64,000 nucleotides of DNA from Phoronis australis (taxonomy: Eukaryota > Phoronida > Phoronidae): NCBI GenBank assembly GCA_002633005.1, contig NMRA01000081.1, positions 623,799 to 687,798 on the forward strand. The letters are read 5' to 3'. Below are positions 41,201-43,398 of this stretch, in pieces. The notes under the pieces are model-generated. The model ran no database searches. It saw only the letters and a list, made by a program, of their open reading frames with translations, and was not told the DNA's origin. Made by a program: the position numbers and the translations under genes. The first letter of the stretch is position 1. Every line of letters starts with the position of its first letter.

Positions 41201-43398
41201 AGTAGAGAGCATGAAATGGATGTGAAATTCACATTTATTATCAGGTAAAATTATCGGTACCGTACATGAGGTTAACTGTTGATTTCGTTATAATATTAAT
41301 AAGATCTGTAAAACTTGAATAGTTAAGGTGAAAACTGAGAAAAGTCAAATTTAAGTTCAGATTTTTATATTGTCGTTTTTCTGTTGACTTAGTCAGTCAA
41401 AGTTCTTTATGTAGAGAGTGTGTTTGTCTTGCATTGTACATTTGCTTAATGATTTGCGATTGTTTTATGTAATCTATATACATTGGCAAAGAAGACTTCT
41501 GAGCTGGTCAGTAACAGTAGTGTCATATTCAAGTCACATAACATTATGATACATATAAAATTCAATAGTCCCGCACTTCGTCTCGCTCGAGGCATCACAA
41601 GGGGTCACACGACAATGACCCATGTCAGACAAATCGGTCACATTTGAAAAAACAAAAAATGCAAATGGATCAATGCAACAATGGGTCACCAAAGTACAGC
41701 GACAGGGTGTTATAGGCCCCCTAGGAACCAGCACGAACAGAGTCGCGGTTTTCCACCAGTGTCTCCAACAAACTAGAAATTTGATACATGGCAAGAAGCA
41801 AAAGGTTTAATTTTGAATTGGGACAAGTACAATTTTCCAAAAAAACAAGTTTTTAATTTTAAGAATAAAGTTAAATATCTAGCCCTGACCACCTTTTTGA
41901 AAACTTGTTTCAGCAACGATTCGTCAGGTGGCGAGGCTGTGACTCTGATGAACACAACAGTTTACCTGATAACACAATATCTCAACACTTATGGTTACGT
42001 CGATTCGCCCTCTGATGAGGCGTCACCAGGTGTGCCCACTGAAGTTTTGGACGTGTTGGTTGGCTGTGAAGACGGCTACACACACATTGGCAAAGACTGC
42101 GGTGAGAATACTTCTCTACCATAGCTTAGTCGTCATTTGTCCAAGATTCTACAATAACGTAACTATACATTGAATTGCTCGCTCCAGCTACATGTATCGT
42201 AACTCAGTTAATTCGACTTTCCGAAGCCGATTTTCATTTCAAGTTTACCATTGCTGCAGAAATGAACTTGACGTAAAGGTTTTCTGCGTGTACACGATCA
42301 GACTACTAGGCTAAGTCAATTAGACGCCGTACGTTGCACAATGTCAGACCAAGGCTGCGTTCCGAAGACCGCAAAACATTAGCATGCACTTCACTTAGAT
42401 CTATGTAAGAGAAACATTGAGTTCAATCCCACGATTAAACTCTCCGTCGTTGCCCTCCAATCACTTTAGCTTTGTGGCCACCATTTTCCTATGAAACGGC
42501 AAATGAGCTCCCGAGCATACTCGTGAAACGGTCGCTTTTCACTCGTGTGATTTTGCGAGATCTTGCGAGATCTTGCTTTTCTCGCAAGAAACTAGTTGTA
42601 TTGAGCGCTCTCCAGTTTTGAGCTTGTTTGGTGTCTGCGGGAAATCAGATAATGCCAAAGCAAATCGCGACTGTGTTGTGACAGCCACCGCTGGCGCAAC
42701 GTTTGACACCATTCTTCATTTCATTGCATCACAAGCCATTGAACACCTACAGCAGTTACGCTGCAGAGAACTTATTTTGAAGGCCCAACACTGTTCAACC
42801 AAAAGCAATAGACGTCAAGATATTGAGAAGTCGCGTGTTGTGCAAACTCCTAGTGAATGATCCAAAATGTGTTCTGGTAGTGCAAAAAATATTGAAAATG
42901 GGAGAGCAACTTTCGGTGGAATAAGATTGAATGCACGGAACCCTTGGTTGGAAAAAGATAGATCCCAGGGACTGATACAATATAAACAGGATTATATGGA
43001 AGTGGTGGTAGTAATTCTTAATTTAGGCTAATTTACGGTTTGATCAAGTAATAAACTGATTATGTATGGTCTTTGCAGTCGCTTGTCCACCAGGAACTTT
43101 CTTCAATTTCACCAAGCAGTCCTGTCAGCTGTGTCCTGCCAATACATATCAAGACATTGAAGCCCAGGTGACGTGTAAACCATGCTCCTATGCGTTGCAG
43201 TCGGCTGCTGGTTCGGTTCGAAACACGGACTGTAGAGACAGCGTTCAAGCCAATAGAACCACTACTGTGAGCACCTGGATGTTGTTAGGCATTATGGGAA
43301 GTGTGGCTGTTTTGGGGGCCATATTGTTTCTTTTATTCTGTTGGTTTTTGCGCTTACAGCGACAATTGAGTGCTTGTACTGTTGTAAAATCTACATAA
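2119..43398 (+). CDS. Gene 1: LRP-like multidomain membrane receptor with YWTD propellers, EGF, HYR and ephrin-receptor-like modules (whole gene, 27 exons)
   Basis: I reconstructed this gene by joining exons with compatible GT-AG (one GC-AG) boundaries and phases; the total is 4890 nt, about 1629 codons plus stop. Approximate layout by residue: signal peptide 1-20, propeller 1 28-290, EGF 291-335, propeller 2 336-553, EGF 554-596, propeller 3 597-862, two EGFs 863-950, ephrin-receptor-like module 951-999, Ser/Thr linker 1000-1059, HYR 1060-1145 and 1146-1228, sushi-like 1229-1297, tentative exon 1298-1369, unknown KFTF segment 1370-1523, second ephrin-receptor-like module 1524-1577, transmembrane helix about 1590-1614, tail 1615-1629. 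YWTD propellers with flanking EGFs are known from LDLR/LRP endocytic and signalling receptors, and HYR and ephrin-like modules from extracellular adhesion proteins. A cell-surface binding or adhesion receptor is therefore inferred. I do not recognise a named orthologue. The main doubts are exon 23, the 5' boundary of exon 19 and a possibly missing propeller 2 exon. Confidence 0.85.
2201..8674 (+). other. Gene 1 intron 1 (6.5 kb)
   Basis: This is the longest uninterrupted intron 5' of the propellers. It carries two copies of a palindromic foldback family (about 7040-7332 and 7595-7973) and short direct repeats of a CGAGAATAAGCGCATGC unit around 5568-5605. Two exon-like segments with good splice-site context (5227-5290 and 6446-6557) do not fit the phase of exons 1 and 2 and are discussed elsewhere. 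A TATTATTATTATT microsatellite sits near 5163. The remainder is unremarkable AT-rich sequence. Confidence 0.5.
8675..8751 (+). CDS. Gene 1 exon 2: propeller 1, first strand segment
   Basis: An acceptor TATAATTTAG and a donor AAG|GTAAGT bound 77 bases read in phase 1 to 0. The peptide DVLTTNGTHLIAFHAVPP continues as RLETIRK. It corresponds to the non-YWTD leading segment of an LRP propeller, just before the blade motif in exon 3. Confidence 0.8.
8752..10072 (+). other. Gene 1 intron 2
   Basis: A 1.3-kb AT-rich intron. Around 9020-9065 there is a segment in which CGTTTCGCTTT is followed by CATCTTCAGG. It loosely resembles the segment near 44050-44085 (AAGCTTTCGGACTC followed by CTTCTTCAG), so both may be fragments of one retroelement-type repeat. 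I see no other structure. Confidence 0.35.
10073..10205 (+). CDS. Gene 1 exon 3: propeller 1 LDLR class B (YWTD) blade
   Basis: Bounded by GATTTTCTGTAG and G|GTAAGT, phase 0 to 1. It reads IGSHVVGLAVDARYHLLFWS followed by DIGYKNNGIYKSFLNGRKIS. GLAVD, the F/YWSD motif, and the I-K/Y-x-x-x-L-N/D-G pattern are the signature of LDL-receptor class B repeats. Exon length and spacing are as expected for one blade. Confidence 0.92.
10206..12643 (+). other. Gene 1 intron 3
   Basis: A 2.4-kb intron. Its 5' part holds the third copy of the palindromic foldback family (about 10311-10711). The rest, including 11187-11990, contains only short open frames without recognisable domains and appears to be non-coding. 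Confidence 0.45.
12644..12815 (+). CDS. Gene 1 exon 4: propeller 1 YWTD blade
   Basis: Acceptor TTTTCTATCTAG and donor GG|GTTAGT; phase 1 to 2. The translation contains VTGLTVDWTTKRLIWSD and then IESTNYYGTNRRVI and KPKALVVD, a complete class B repeat with its W-S-D motif. Reading past the donor reaches a stop about 37 bases downstream. Confidence 0.92.
12816..14905 (+). other. Gene 1 intron 4
   Basis: A 2.1-kb intron. Its 3' half contains a MITE-like element (13803-14555) with inverted ends and a possible CCCAG target duplication, annotated separately. An open frame at 13276-13524 has no recognisable domain. Confidence 0.4.
13803..14555. mobile_element. MITE-like element with ~20-bp terminal inverted repeats
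   Basis: The left end reads GTGCCCGTTCCAAGAAACTG. The reverse complement of the right end reads GGGCCCGTTCCAATAAAACTG, so the termini are inverted repeats with a few mismatches. CCCAG flanks both sides (13798-13802 and 14556-14560) and may be the target duplication. Inside the ends, stretches built from TTAAG/CTTAA words recur in both orientations. A shorter relative lies at 27597-27812. Confidence 0.5.
14906..15034 (+). CDS. Gene 1 exon 5: propeller 1 YWTD blade
   Basis: Acceptor GATTGCTTAG, donor CAG|GTAAGA, phase 2 to 2. The peptide FIYWADQGYRKIERIQTDGT followed by HRQLLYKN and PNQMTIDETNR matches an LDLR class B repeat with Y-W-A-D as its motif. It joins in frame to exons 4 and 6. Confidence 0.92.
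15035..15558 (+). other. Gene 1 intron 5
   Basis: A 0.5-kb AT-rich intron with a T-rich tract at 15361-15369. I see nothing else in it. Confidence 0.5.
15559..15836 (+). CDS. Gene 1 exon 6: last two blades of propeller 1
   Basis: Acceptor TTTATTTTTAG, donor CTGT|GTAAGT, phase 2 to 1, 278 bases. It starts VLYCVDAYKSTIMYASL, a degenerate blade with C-V-D in place of W-T-D, and continues HHIFGLAVSHSAFYLSTWYK and VDPSRQPL. The GLAV..xxxFYLSTW pattern and the closing DPSRQP are typical of the end of an LRP propeller just before the next EGF. Confidence 0.9.
15837..17074 (+). other. Gene 1 intron 6
   Basis: A 1.2-kb intron containing a minus-strand copy of the GGGGGCTCG-type interspersed repeat (about 15912-16180). 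The remaining sequence, including 16507-16900, shows nothing I recognise. Confidence 0.4.
15912..16180 (-). repeat. Interspersed repeat family R, copy 1 (inverted)
   Basis: Read on the minus strand this segment shares ordered blocks with 32788-33030 and 60904-61130: a run of G followed by CTCG, a block near TTTGGCGAAGTG, then AAAGGTCCGCCTCAG, GAGACAAAAGTCCA, AAAATTCGAG and GGCTGGGTGCGCGCATG. The three copies differ at many sites, so this is an old dispersed family. I do not see coding capacity. Confidence 0.65.
17075..17209 (+). CDS. Gene 1 exon 7: LRP-type EGF module after propeller 1
   Basis: Acceptor TTACGCAG, donor ATTG|GTAAGT, phase 1 to 1. The peptide reads ANPCNLASRGGCSHICLVVG and then QCACPTYGGLVLGRDRKTC. 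Six cysteines with NPC...GGCSHICL...CACP are the hallmark of the EGF-like modules that cap YWTD propellers in LDLR/LRP proteins. Confidence 0.95.
18715..19680. repeat. Tandem duplication, two diverged copies
   Basis: Copy A (about 18715-19305) and copy B (about 19322-19680) match in order: ACCTTATCTACATTCTCGGG versus ACCTTATCTTTATTCTCGGG, CCTTTCATTCACCGAGTCGC versus CCTTTCATTCACCGACTCGC, GACAAAACGTAG in both, and GAGTCGCCTCACGCCTCTGT in both. The order and orientation are conserved. Copy A is longer because of the insertion at 18985-19123 and small indels. Confidence 0.8.
18985..19123. mobile_element. 139-bp MITE-like insertion within duplication copy A
   Basis: Copy B reads GCCGGGGAAAACTTAAGACA without interruption, while copy A has 139 extra bases after GCCGGCGAAAAC. 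The extra segment begins CAGGGGCGGATCCAGGATTT and ends GGCCACTG, so the termini (CAGGGGC and, reversed, CAGTGGC) form a short imperfect inverted repeat. AAAAC borders it on both sides (18980-18984 and 19124-19128). CAGGG-type ends are common in hAT-like elements, but those usually give 8-bp duplications, so the class is open. Confidence 0.7.
20760..20905 (+). CDS. Gene 1 exon 8: start of propeller 2
   Basis: Acceptor AATCTTGCAG, donor AAA|GTAAGT, phase 1 to 0. It reads PSELVLYTIKGSGIVAYMSA and then STSTMPVALAYHPTLK. The layout (leading hydrophobic strand, then PVALAYHP before a blade motif) is that of the first exon of an LRP propeller. Confidence 0.88.
20906..21619 (+). other. Gene 1 intron 8
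   Basis: A 0.7-kb intron with no recognisable feature. Confidence 0.5.
21620..21722 (+). CDS. Gene 1 exon 9: propeller 2 YWTD blade
   Basis: Acceptor CCTGTTTCAG, donor G|GTATGT, phase 0 to 1. VVYWSDVKELVIYQVQLNGS and RKKIFLKQGIGIVD form the front half of a class B repeat with Y-W-S-D. It joins directly to ALAYHPTLK of exon 8 and MVLDPVSNRLYFS of exon 10. Confidence 0.9.
21723..22795 (+). other. Gene 1 intron 9
   Basis: A 1.1-kb intron. No coding or repeat structure could be assigned. Confidence 0.45.
22796..22976 (+). CDS. Gene 1 exon 10: propeller 2 blade
   Basis: Acceptor TTCCTATTTTAG, donor AG|GTGAGT, phase 1 to 2. It reads MVLDPVSNRLYFSNMF, then SVESVNLDGTGWLTI and KPRGLAIDFERR. GLAID and the V-N-L-D-G-T strand are conserved; the blade motif is the variant L-Y-F-S-N. 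Confidence 0.9.
22977..23701 (+). other. Gene 1 intron 10
   Basis: A 0.7-kb AT-rich intron with nothing else visible. Confidence 0.5.
23702..23925 (+). CDS. Gene 1 exon 11: propeller 2 blades, 3' boundary uncertain
   Basis: After the acceptor GATGTTTCAG the frame reads HLFISDWGEEPKIVRCNLDG, then SNPNGLSVNGEMLYVVDSN and AYNMSDNTWRYLT. The donor ACCG|GTACGA at 23926 ends the exon in phase 1, matching the following EGF exon and the homologous boundary in propeller 3 (exon 15). A second possible donor, AAG|GTAACT at 23941, has the wrong phase. If neither is used the frame runs to a stop at 24039-24041. A lone n lies at 23948. The last blade exon seen in propeller 3 is absent here. Confidence 0.75.
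23926..24212 (+). other. Gene 1 short intron 11 with ambiguous base
   Basis: Only 287 bases separate exons 11 and 12, and they include an undetermined base at 23948. The sequence just after the n (23950-24060) is noticeably richer in G+C than the neighbouring introns. This may be a collapsed assembly join rather than a genuine intron. Confidence 0.4.
24213..24341 (+). CDS. Gene 1 exon 12: EGF module after propeller 2, with GC donor
   Basis: Acceptor AATGTTCCAG, phase 1 to 1. It reads STCVNNPCSGLCFDQPRG and then ICRCPTHNSAVMSRDGFTC, a compact LRP-type EGF with NPC...GLC...CRCP. No GT follows the module; instead AAAG|GCAAGC at 24342 provides a GC-AG donor in the right phase, and reading on reaches a stop three codons later. 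Confidence 0.88.
24342..24764 (+). other. Gene 1 intron 12 (GC-AG type)
   Basis: Begins GCAAGC and ends TTTTTATTCCAG. Otherwise unremarkable. Confidence 0.6.
24765..24936 (+). CDS. Gene 1 exon 13: start of propeller 3
   Basis: Acceptor TTTTATTCCAG, donor CAG|GTTAGA, phase 1 to 2. It reads PENFLLLCDVNTVYLMSLDT, then FDANIIAATYDSVNKYIYWS. LLL..DVNTVYLMSLDTPE is close to the standard start of an LRP propeller and ends in the blade motif Y-W-S-E. Confidence 0.93.
24937..25234 (+). other. Gene 1 intron 13
   Basis: A 298-base intron ending in a strong TTTTTTCCTTTCAG tract. Confidence 0.6.
25235..25474 (+). CDS. Gene 1 exon 14: propeller 3 blade with lost YWTD motif
   Basis: Acceptor CCTTTCAG, donor GCGG|GTAATT, phase 2 to 2. 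It contains VFKQYLNGTSLQLVAHL, then VIDGLAVDHSTRSLTMSGY and GRPRGLAVLGG. The flanking GLAVD and RPRGLAV elements are intact, but where L-Y-W-T-D is expected the sequence reads S-L-T-M-S-G, so this blade lacks the usual aromatic and acidic residues. Confidence 0.9.
25475..26485 (+). other. Gene 1 intron 14
   Basis: A 1.0-kb intron. A C-rich patch at 25530-25680 contains repeated CTCCCCCAGT/TTCCCCCAGT words spaced about 30-35 bases apart, a small degenerate tandem repeat. The rest is AT-rich. Confidence 0.4.
26486..26664 (+). CDS. Gene 1 exon 15: propeller 3 blade
   Basis: Acceptor ATTACTTCCAG, donor AATG|GTAATT, phase 2 to 1. It reads QIFWSDIQSPGRIVRMSSAG, then FKWPNGIAINNGLLYVGDGR and RKIEVMSLNG. 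F-W-S-D, WPNGIAI and L-Y-V-G-D are class B repeat hallmarks. Confidence 0.93.
26665..26888 (+). other. Gene 1 intron 15
   Basis: A 224-base AT-rich intron bounded by GTAATT and TTTGCAG. Confidence 0.6.
26889..27095 (+). CDS. Gene 1 exon 16: final blade of propeller 3
   Basis: Acceptor GACTTTGCAG, donor AAAG|GTGAGC, phase 1 to 1. It reads KELEFFTKRVEHIFGLAVFD, then FVFYTDWVNRTLGLFDM and VRPTTLHLHHPSKLK. H-x-F-G-L-A-V, Y-T-D-W and the closing LHHPS are exactly what precedes the EGF cap in LRP propellers. Propeller 2 has no counterpart of this exon. Confidence 0.94.
27096..27899 (+). other. Gene 1 intron 16
   Basis: A 0.8-kb intron with a TATTATTATTACTATTATT microsatellite near 27172 and a short MITE-like element at 27597-27812. 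Confidence 0.5.
27597..27812. mobile_element. Short MITE-like relative of 13803-14555
   Basis: The left end reads TTCCAAGAAATCTGACTCAG, and the right end, reversed, reads GGGACCCGCTCCAAGAAACC. The right half, reversed, follows the left part of 13803-14555 in order (CATAAGTTC-, TTTGTCTCA- and CTTTCAAAC-like blocks). Both are therefore probably members of one non-autonomous family. The target duplication is not clear here. Confidence 0.45.
27900..28163 (+). CDS. Gene 1 exon 17: two EGF-like modules
   Basis: Acceptor ATGCTTTCAG, donor CAAG|GTAACA, phase 1 to 1, 264 bases. The first module reads CEKSGCDHCVVTPGGFYCKC and closes with RSC. After a short basic linker the second reads CDESCHVNALCGQLSSGMAY, then CVCKAGYFGDGVNSC. 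Two EGFs in a single exon contrast with the one-module exons 7 and 12. Confidence 0.92.
28164..29113 (+). other. Gene 1 intron 17
   Basis: This intron is largely occupied by a repeat copy (28300-28822) that carries a THAP-like remnant on the minus strand. The rest shows no feature. Confidence 0.5.
28300..28822 (-). mobile_element. DNA-transposon remnant with THAP-like coding fragment, copy 1
   Basis: This ~520-bp segment matches 58680-59185 in order and orientation: CAGAAATTCAATTACTAC, TATTTTAGCTT, ACTGGGATC, GCGGATTCTTC-like, CGCCTGTCCA and others. On the minus strand, 28698-28489 encodes a fragment with RCCAMGY, FHVFP and a W about five residues later. THAP zinc fingers have C-x2-4-C near the start, followed by a conserved F-P and W, so this looks like a decayed THAP finger in which the second Cys is replaced by Tyr. 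THAP domains occur in P-element-like transposases; the link to that class is inference. Confidence 0.5.
29114..29260 (+). CDS. Gene 1 exon 18: first ephrin-receptor-like cysteine-rich module
   Basis: Acceptor TTATTCCAG, donor ACTG|GTAGGT, phase 1 to 1. The sequence CPVDTYKEEMGNSSCSPCPS and then STTCHCYHANTVFRNNECT has the CP-x-(G/D)TY...C-x2-CP-x-N-S...T-x-C-x-C pattern of the GCC2/GCC3 (ephrin-receptor-like, TNFR-like) family. Confidence 0.92.
29531..30069. mobile_element. ~540-bp element with degenerate inverted ends
   Basis: The left end starts ATTGTTCTAAACTCCCCTC and continues with C-rich CCCTCGACCCACG words. The right end, reversed, starts ATTGTTCTATAAACCCCTCG and continues CCCTCGACCCACGATC. 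The open frame at 29696-30082 lies between the arms and has no recognisable domain. No clear target duplication was seen. Confidence 0.5.
31548..32466. mobile_element. Foldback element with arms of tandem 16-bp units
   Basis: The left arm (31548-31644) has six tandem units close to GATTCACTACTCCGAA or GGTTCACCACTCTGAA. The right arm (about 32403-32466) carries four units in inverted orientation, such as TTCGGAGTAGTGAACC and TTCGAAGTAGTCAACC. About 760 bases separate the arms. Inverted arms made of short tandem units are characteristic of foldback-type transposons. Confidence 0.75.
32788..33030 (+). repeat. Interspersed repeat family R, copy 2
   Basis: Starts with CACGGGGGGGGCTCGAGGGC and continues with CCATTTGGCGAAGTGAGCAC, GAGACAAAAGTCCAATAAAA, AAAAATTCGAGCCCCCCATA and GGCTGGGTGCGCGCATGG. 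The same ordered blocks occur at 15912-16180 (inverted) and 60904-61130. Confidence 0.7.
33081..33620 (-). pseudogene. Decayed minus-strand open fragments of unknown origin
   Basis: On the minus strand, an ATG at 33181-33183 opens MPGKTKTGGAIDLFGYEDDG and then QQRLKQENERVEELR before entering repeat R sequence. Further upstream on the same strand is a fragment with KFGGDLLEWKINFAVPNKKQ and IIHELVDIALKASACQFSF. The composition looks coding, but stops and frame changes separate the pieces. They may belong to the 30368-34735 element. I do not recognise a family. Confidence 0.3.
35095..35274 (+). CDS. Gene 1 exon 19: Ser/Thr-rich linker
   Basis: The donor GTAG|GTAAGT at 35275 is strong and in phase 1. 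The frame encodes FVDISLTSTPLPTRVVTTLG and WSTISHTTQTARTSTTEVSS, a probable O-glycosylated, mucin-like spacer between the first ephrin-like module and the HYR domains. The 5' boundary is uncertain: the AG at 35094 keeps phase 1, the AG at 35085 would also do so, and neither has a good pyrimidine tract. An in-frame stop at 35067 limits extension. Confidence 0.6.
35275..36180 (+). other. Gene 1 intron 19
   Basis: A 0.9-kb AT-rich intron. An open frame at 35571-35762 has no recognisable domain. Confidence 0.45.
36181..36438 (+). CDS. Gene 1 exon 20: HYR domain 1
   Basis: Acceptor CTTATCATTTCAG, donor TTTTGG|GTAAGT, phase 1 to 1. It starts PPPYFENCPNGEVIILALPD and ends HVKYWAEDYEGQHVTCAFQV. The PP-x-F-x-x-CP opening and the Y-x-A-x-D-x-x-G-x-x-x-x-C-x-F-x-V ending are diagnostic of HYR (hyalin repeat) domains, an immunoglobulin-like fold involved in adhesion. 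Confidence 0.94.
36684..36932 (+). CDS. Gene 1 exon 21: HYR domain 2
   Basis: Acceptor TCTTGCTGTAG, donor AAGG|GTGAGT, phase 1 to 1. It starts TTPPRFEFCPTDIAV and ends VVTYRATDPAGNMASCSFVV, a textbook HYR ending (Y-x-A-T-D-x-A-G-N-x-A-x-C-x-F). The introns on either side are short (245 and 236 bases). Confidence 0.95.
37169..37375 (+). CDS. Gene 1 exon 22: sushi-like six-cysteine module
   Basis: Acceptor TTGTTTCAG, donor TTAG|GTATGG, phase 1 to 1. Cysteines occur in ACDVTGLVPKGGALVCAI, QCNVLCDYRTHA and GIICADGGWMK, closing ARACL. The C...C...C-x3-C...C-x-x-x-G-x-W...C spacing resembles a sushi/CCP-type module, commonly found next to HYR domains, but it is atypical and could be a separate family. 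Confidence 0.75.
38036..39130. repeat. Degenerate repeat array with CCTAGTGGC words
   Basis: The region opens with the palindrome CCCACATATTTATATGTGG and a GTCCGGGCGGCGTCCGGCGT tract. Diverged units of roughly 130-180 bp follow, each with a C-rich CACCTAGTGGC-type word, a CTTTGTATCTTCAAAAGTCC- or CTGTATCTCCTAAACCG-type word, and a TGAAATTTGGTATGT-like block. Related CCCTCTACTGGCCACTTT sequence continues after the gap near 39100. This is an interspersed repeat with internal tandem structure. Confidence 0.65.
38655..38809. other. Assembly gap (155 N)
   Basis: A run of undetermined bases inside the repeat array, presumably because the repeat could not be sequenced or assembled. Its true size is unknown. 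Confidence 0.99.
39941..40156 (+). CDS. Gene 1 exon 23 (tentative)
   Basis: A 216-base open segment fits phase 1 to 1 between exons 22 and 24, with a donor CATA|GTAAGG and a weak acceptor TGTTCAAAG. It would encode SDDTTIRQWGYSVSCFVGSS and end GMKIRVFYCH. The last part vaguely resembles ELRVFCHK in exon 25. Skipping it keeps the frame intact, so it may be optional, alternative or spurious. Confidence 0.35.
40157..40664 (+). other. Gene 1 intron 23
   Basis: A 0.5-kb intron. It contains a GGCGGTAAGCCGAG segment (40310-40323) that also occurs at 39457-39470 with similar flanks, a pair of direct repeats around tentative exon 23. Confidence 0.4.
40665..40831 (+). CDS. Gene 1 exon 24: unknown extracellular segment, first half
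   Basis: Acceptor ATATTTTTTCAG, donor AAAAG|GTAATG, phase 1 to 0. It reads KSHRRRLSLKRKFTFDGPCN, then KVRQLIDIHFTTESIGHLC. The regular mix of beta- and helix-like stretches and two cysteines indicate a folded domain. I do not recognise the family. It continues into exons 25 and 26. Confidence 0.85.
41138..41244 (+). CDS. Gene 1 exon 25: unknown segment with furin-like site
   Basis: Acceptor TATCTTTTCAG, donor TCAG|GTAAAA, phase 0 to 2. The peptide starts RECAELRVFCHKTTKDRRKR and continues SSREHEMDVKFTFIIR. R-R-K-R followed by S-S is a good match to the furin consensus, so the ectodomain may be cleaved here, between the two KFTF motifs of exons 24 and 25. Confidence 0.85.
41245..41913 (+). 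other. Gene 1 intron 25
   Basis: A 0.7-kb intron; nothing recognisable apart from short open frames. Confidence 0.45.
41914..42101 (+). CDS. Gene 1 exon 26: unknown segment, second half
   Basis: Acceptor TTGTTTCAG, donor TGCG|GTGAGA, phase 2 to 1. It reads NDSSGGEAVTLMNTTVYLIT, then VLDVLVGCEDGYTHIGKDC, with a probable N-glycosylation site at NDS and another at NTT. The last two cysteines lead into the ephrin-receptor-like module of exon 27 (GKDC then ACPPGTF), as in other GCC2/GCC3 proteins. Confidence 0.88.
42102..43078 (+). other. Gene 1 intron 26
   Basis: A 1.0-kb intron. The segment 42457-42580 shares ordered words (CCAATCACTT, ACTCGTGAAAC, CGTGTGATTTTG) with 56669-56765 and is probably an old interspersed repeat. 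An open frame at 42573-42860 lacks a recognisable domain and splice context. Confidence 0.45.
43079..43398 (+). CDS. Gene 1 exon 27: second ephrin-receptor-like module, transmembrane helix, short tail, stop
   Basis: Acceptor GTCTTTGCAG, phase 1, ending at TAA 43396-43398. The exon encodes ACPPGTFFNFTKQSCQLCPA and then TCKPCSYALQS...NTDC, a canonical GCC2/GCC3 module. After an N-R-T-T-T-V-S-T stalk comes the hydrophobic helix WMLLGIMGSVAVLGAILFLL with FCWFL. The tail RLQRQLSACTVVKST has 15 residues and a juxtamembrane basic pair. No NPxY, YxxΦ or kinase domain is present. Splicing inside this exon to an unseen tail cannot be ruled out, but no good donor is evident. Confidence 0.9.

Noticed and set aside
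42573-42860. 95-codon open frame in gene 1 intron 26.
   Set aside because: No recognisable domain, and inserting it between exons 26 and 27 lacks suitable splice boundaries.
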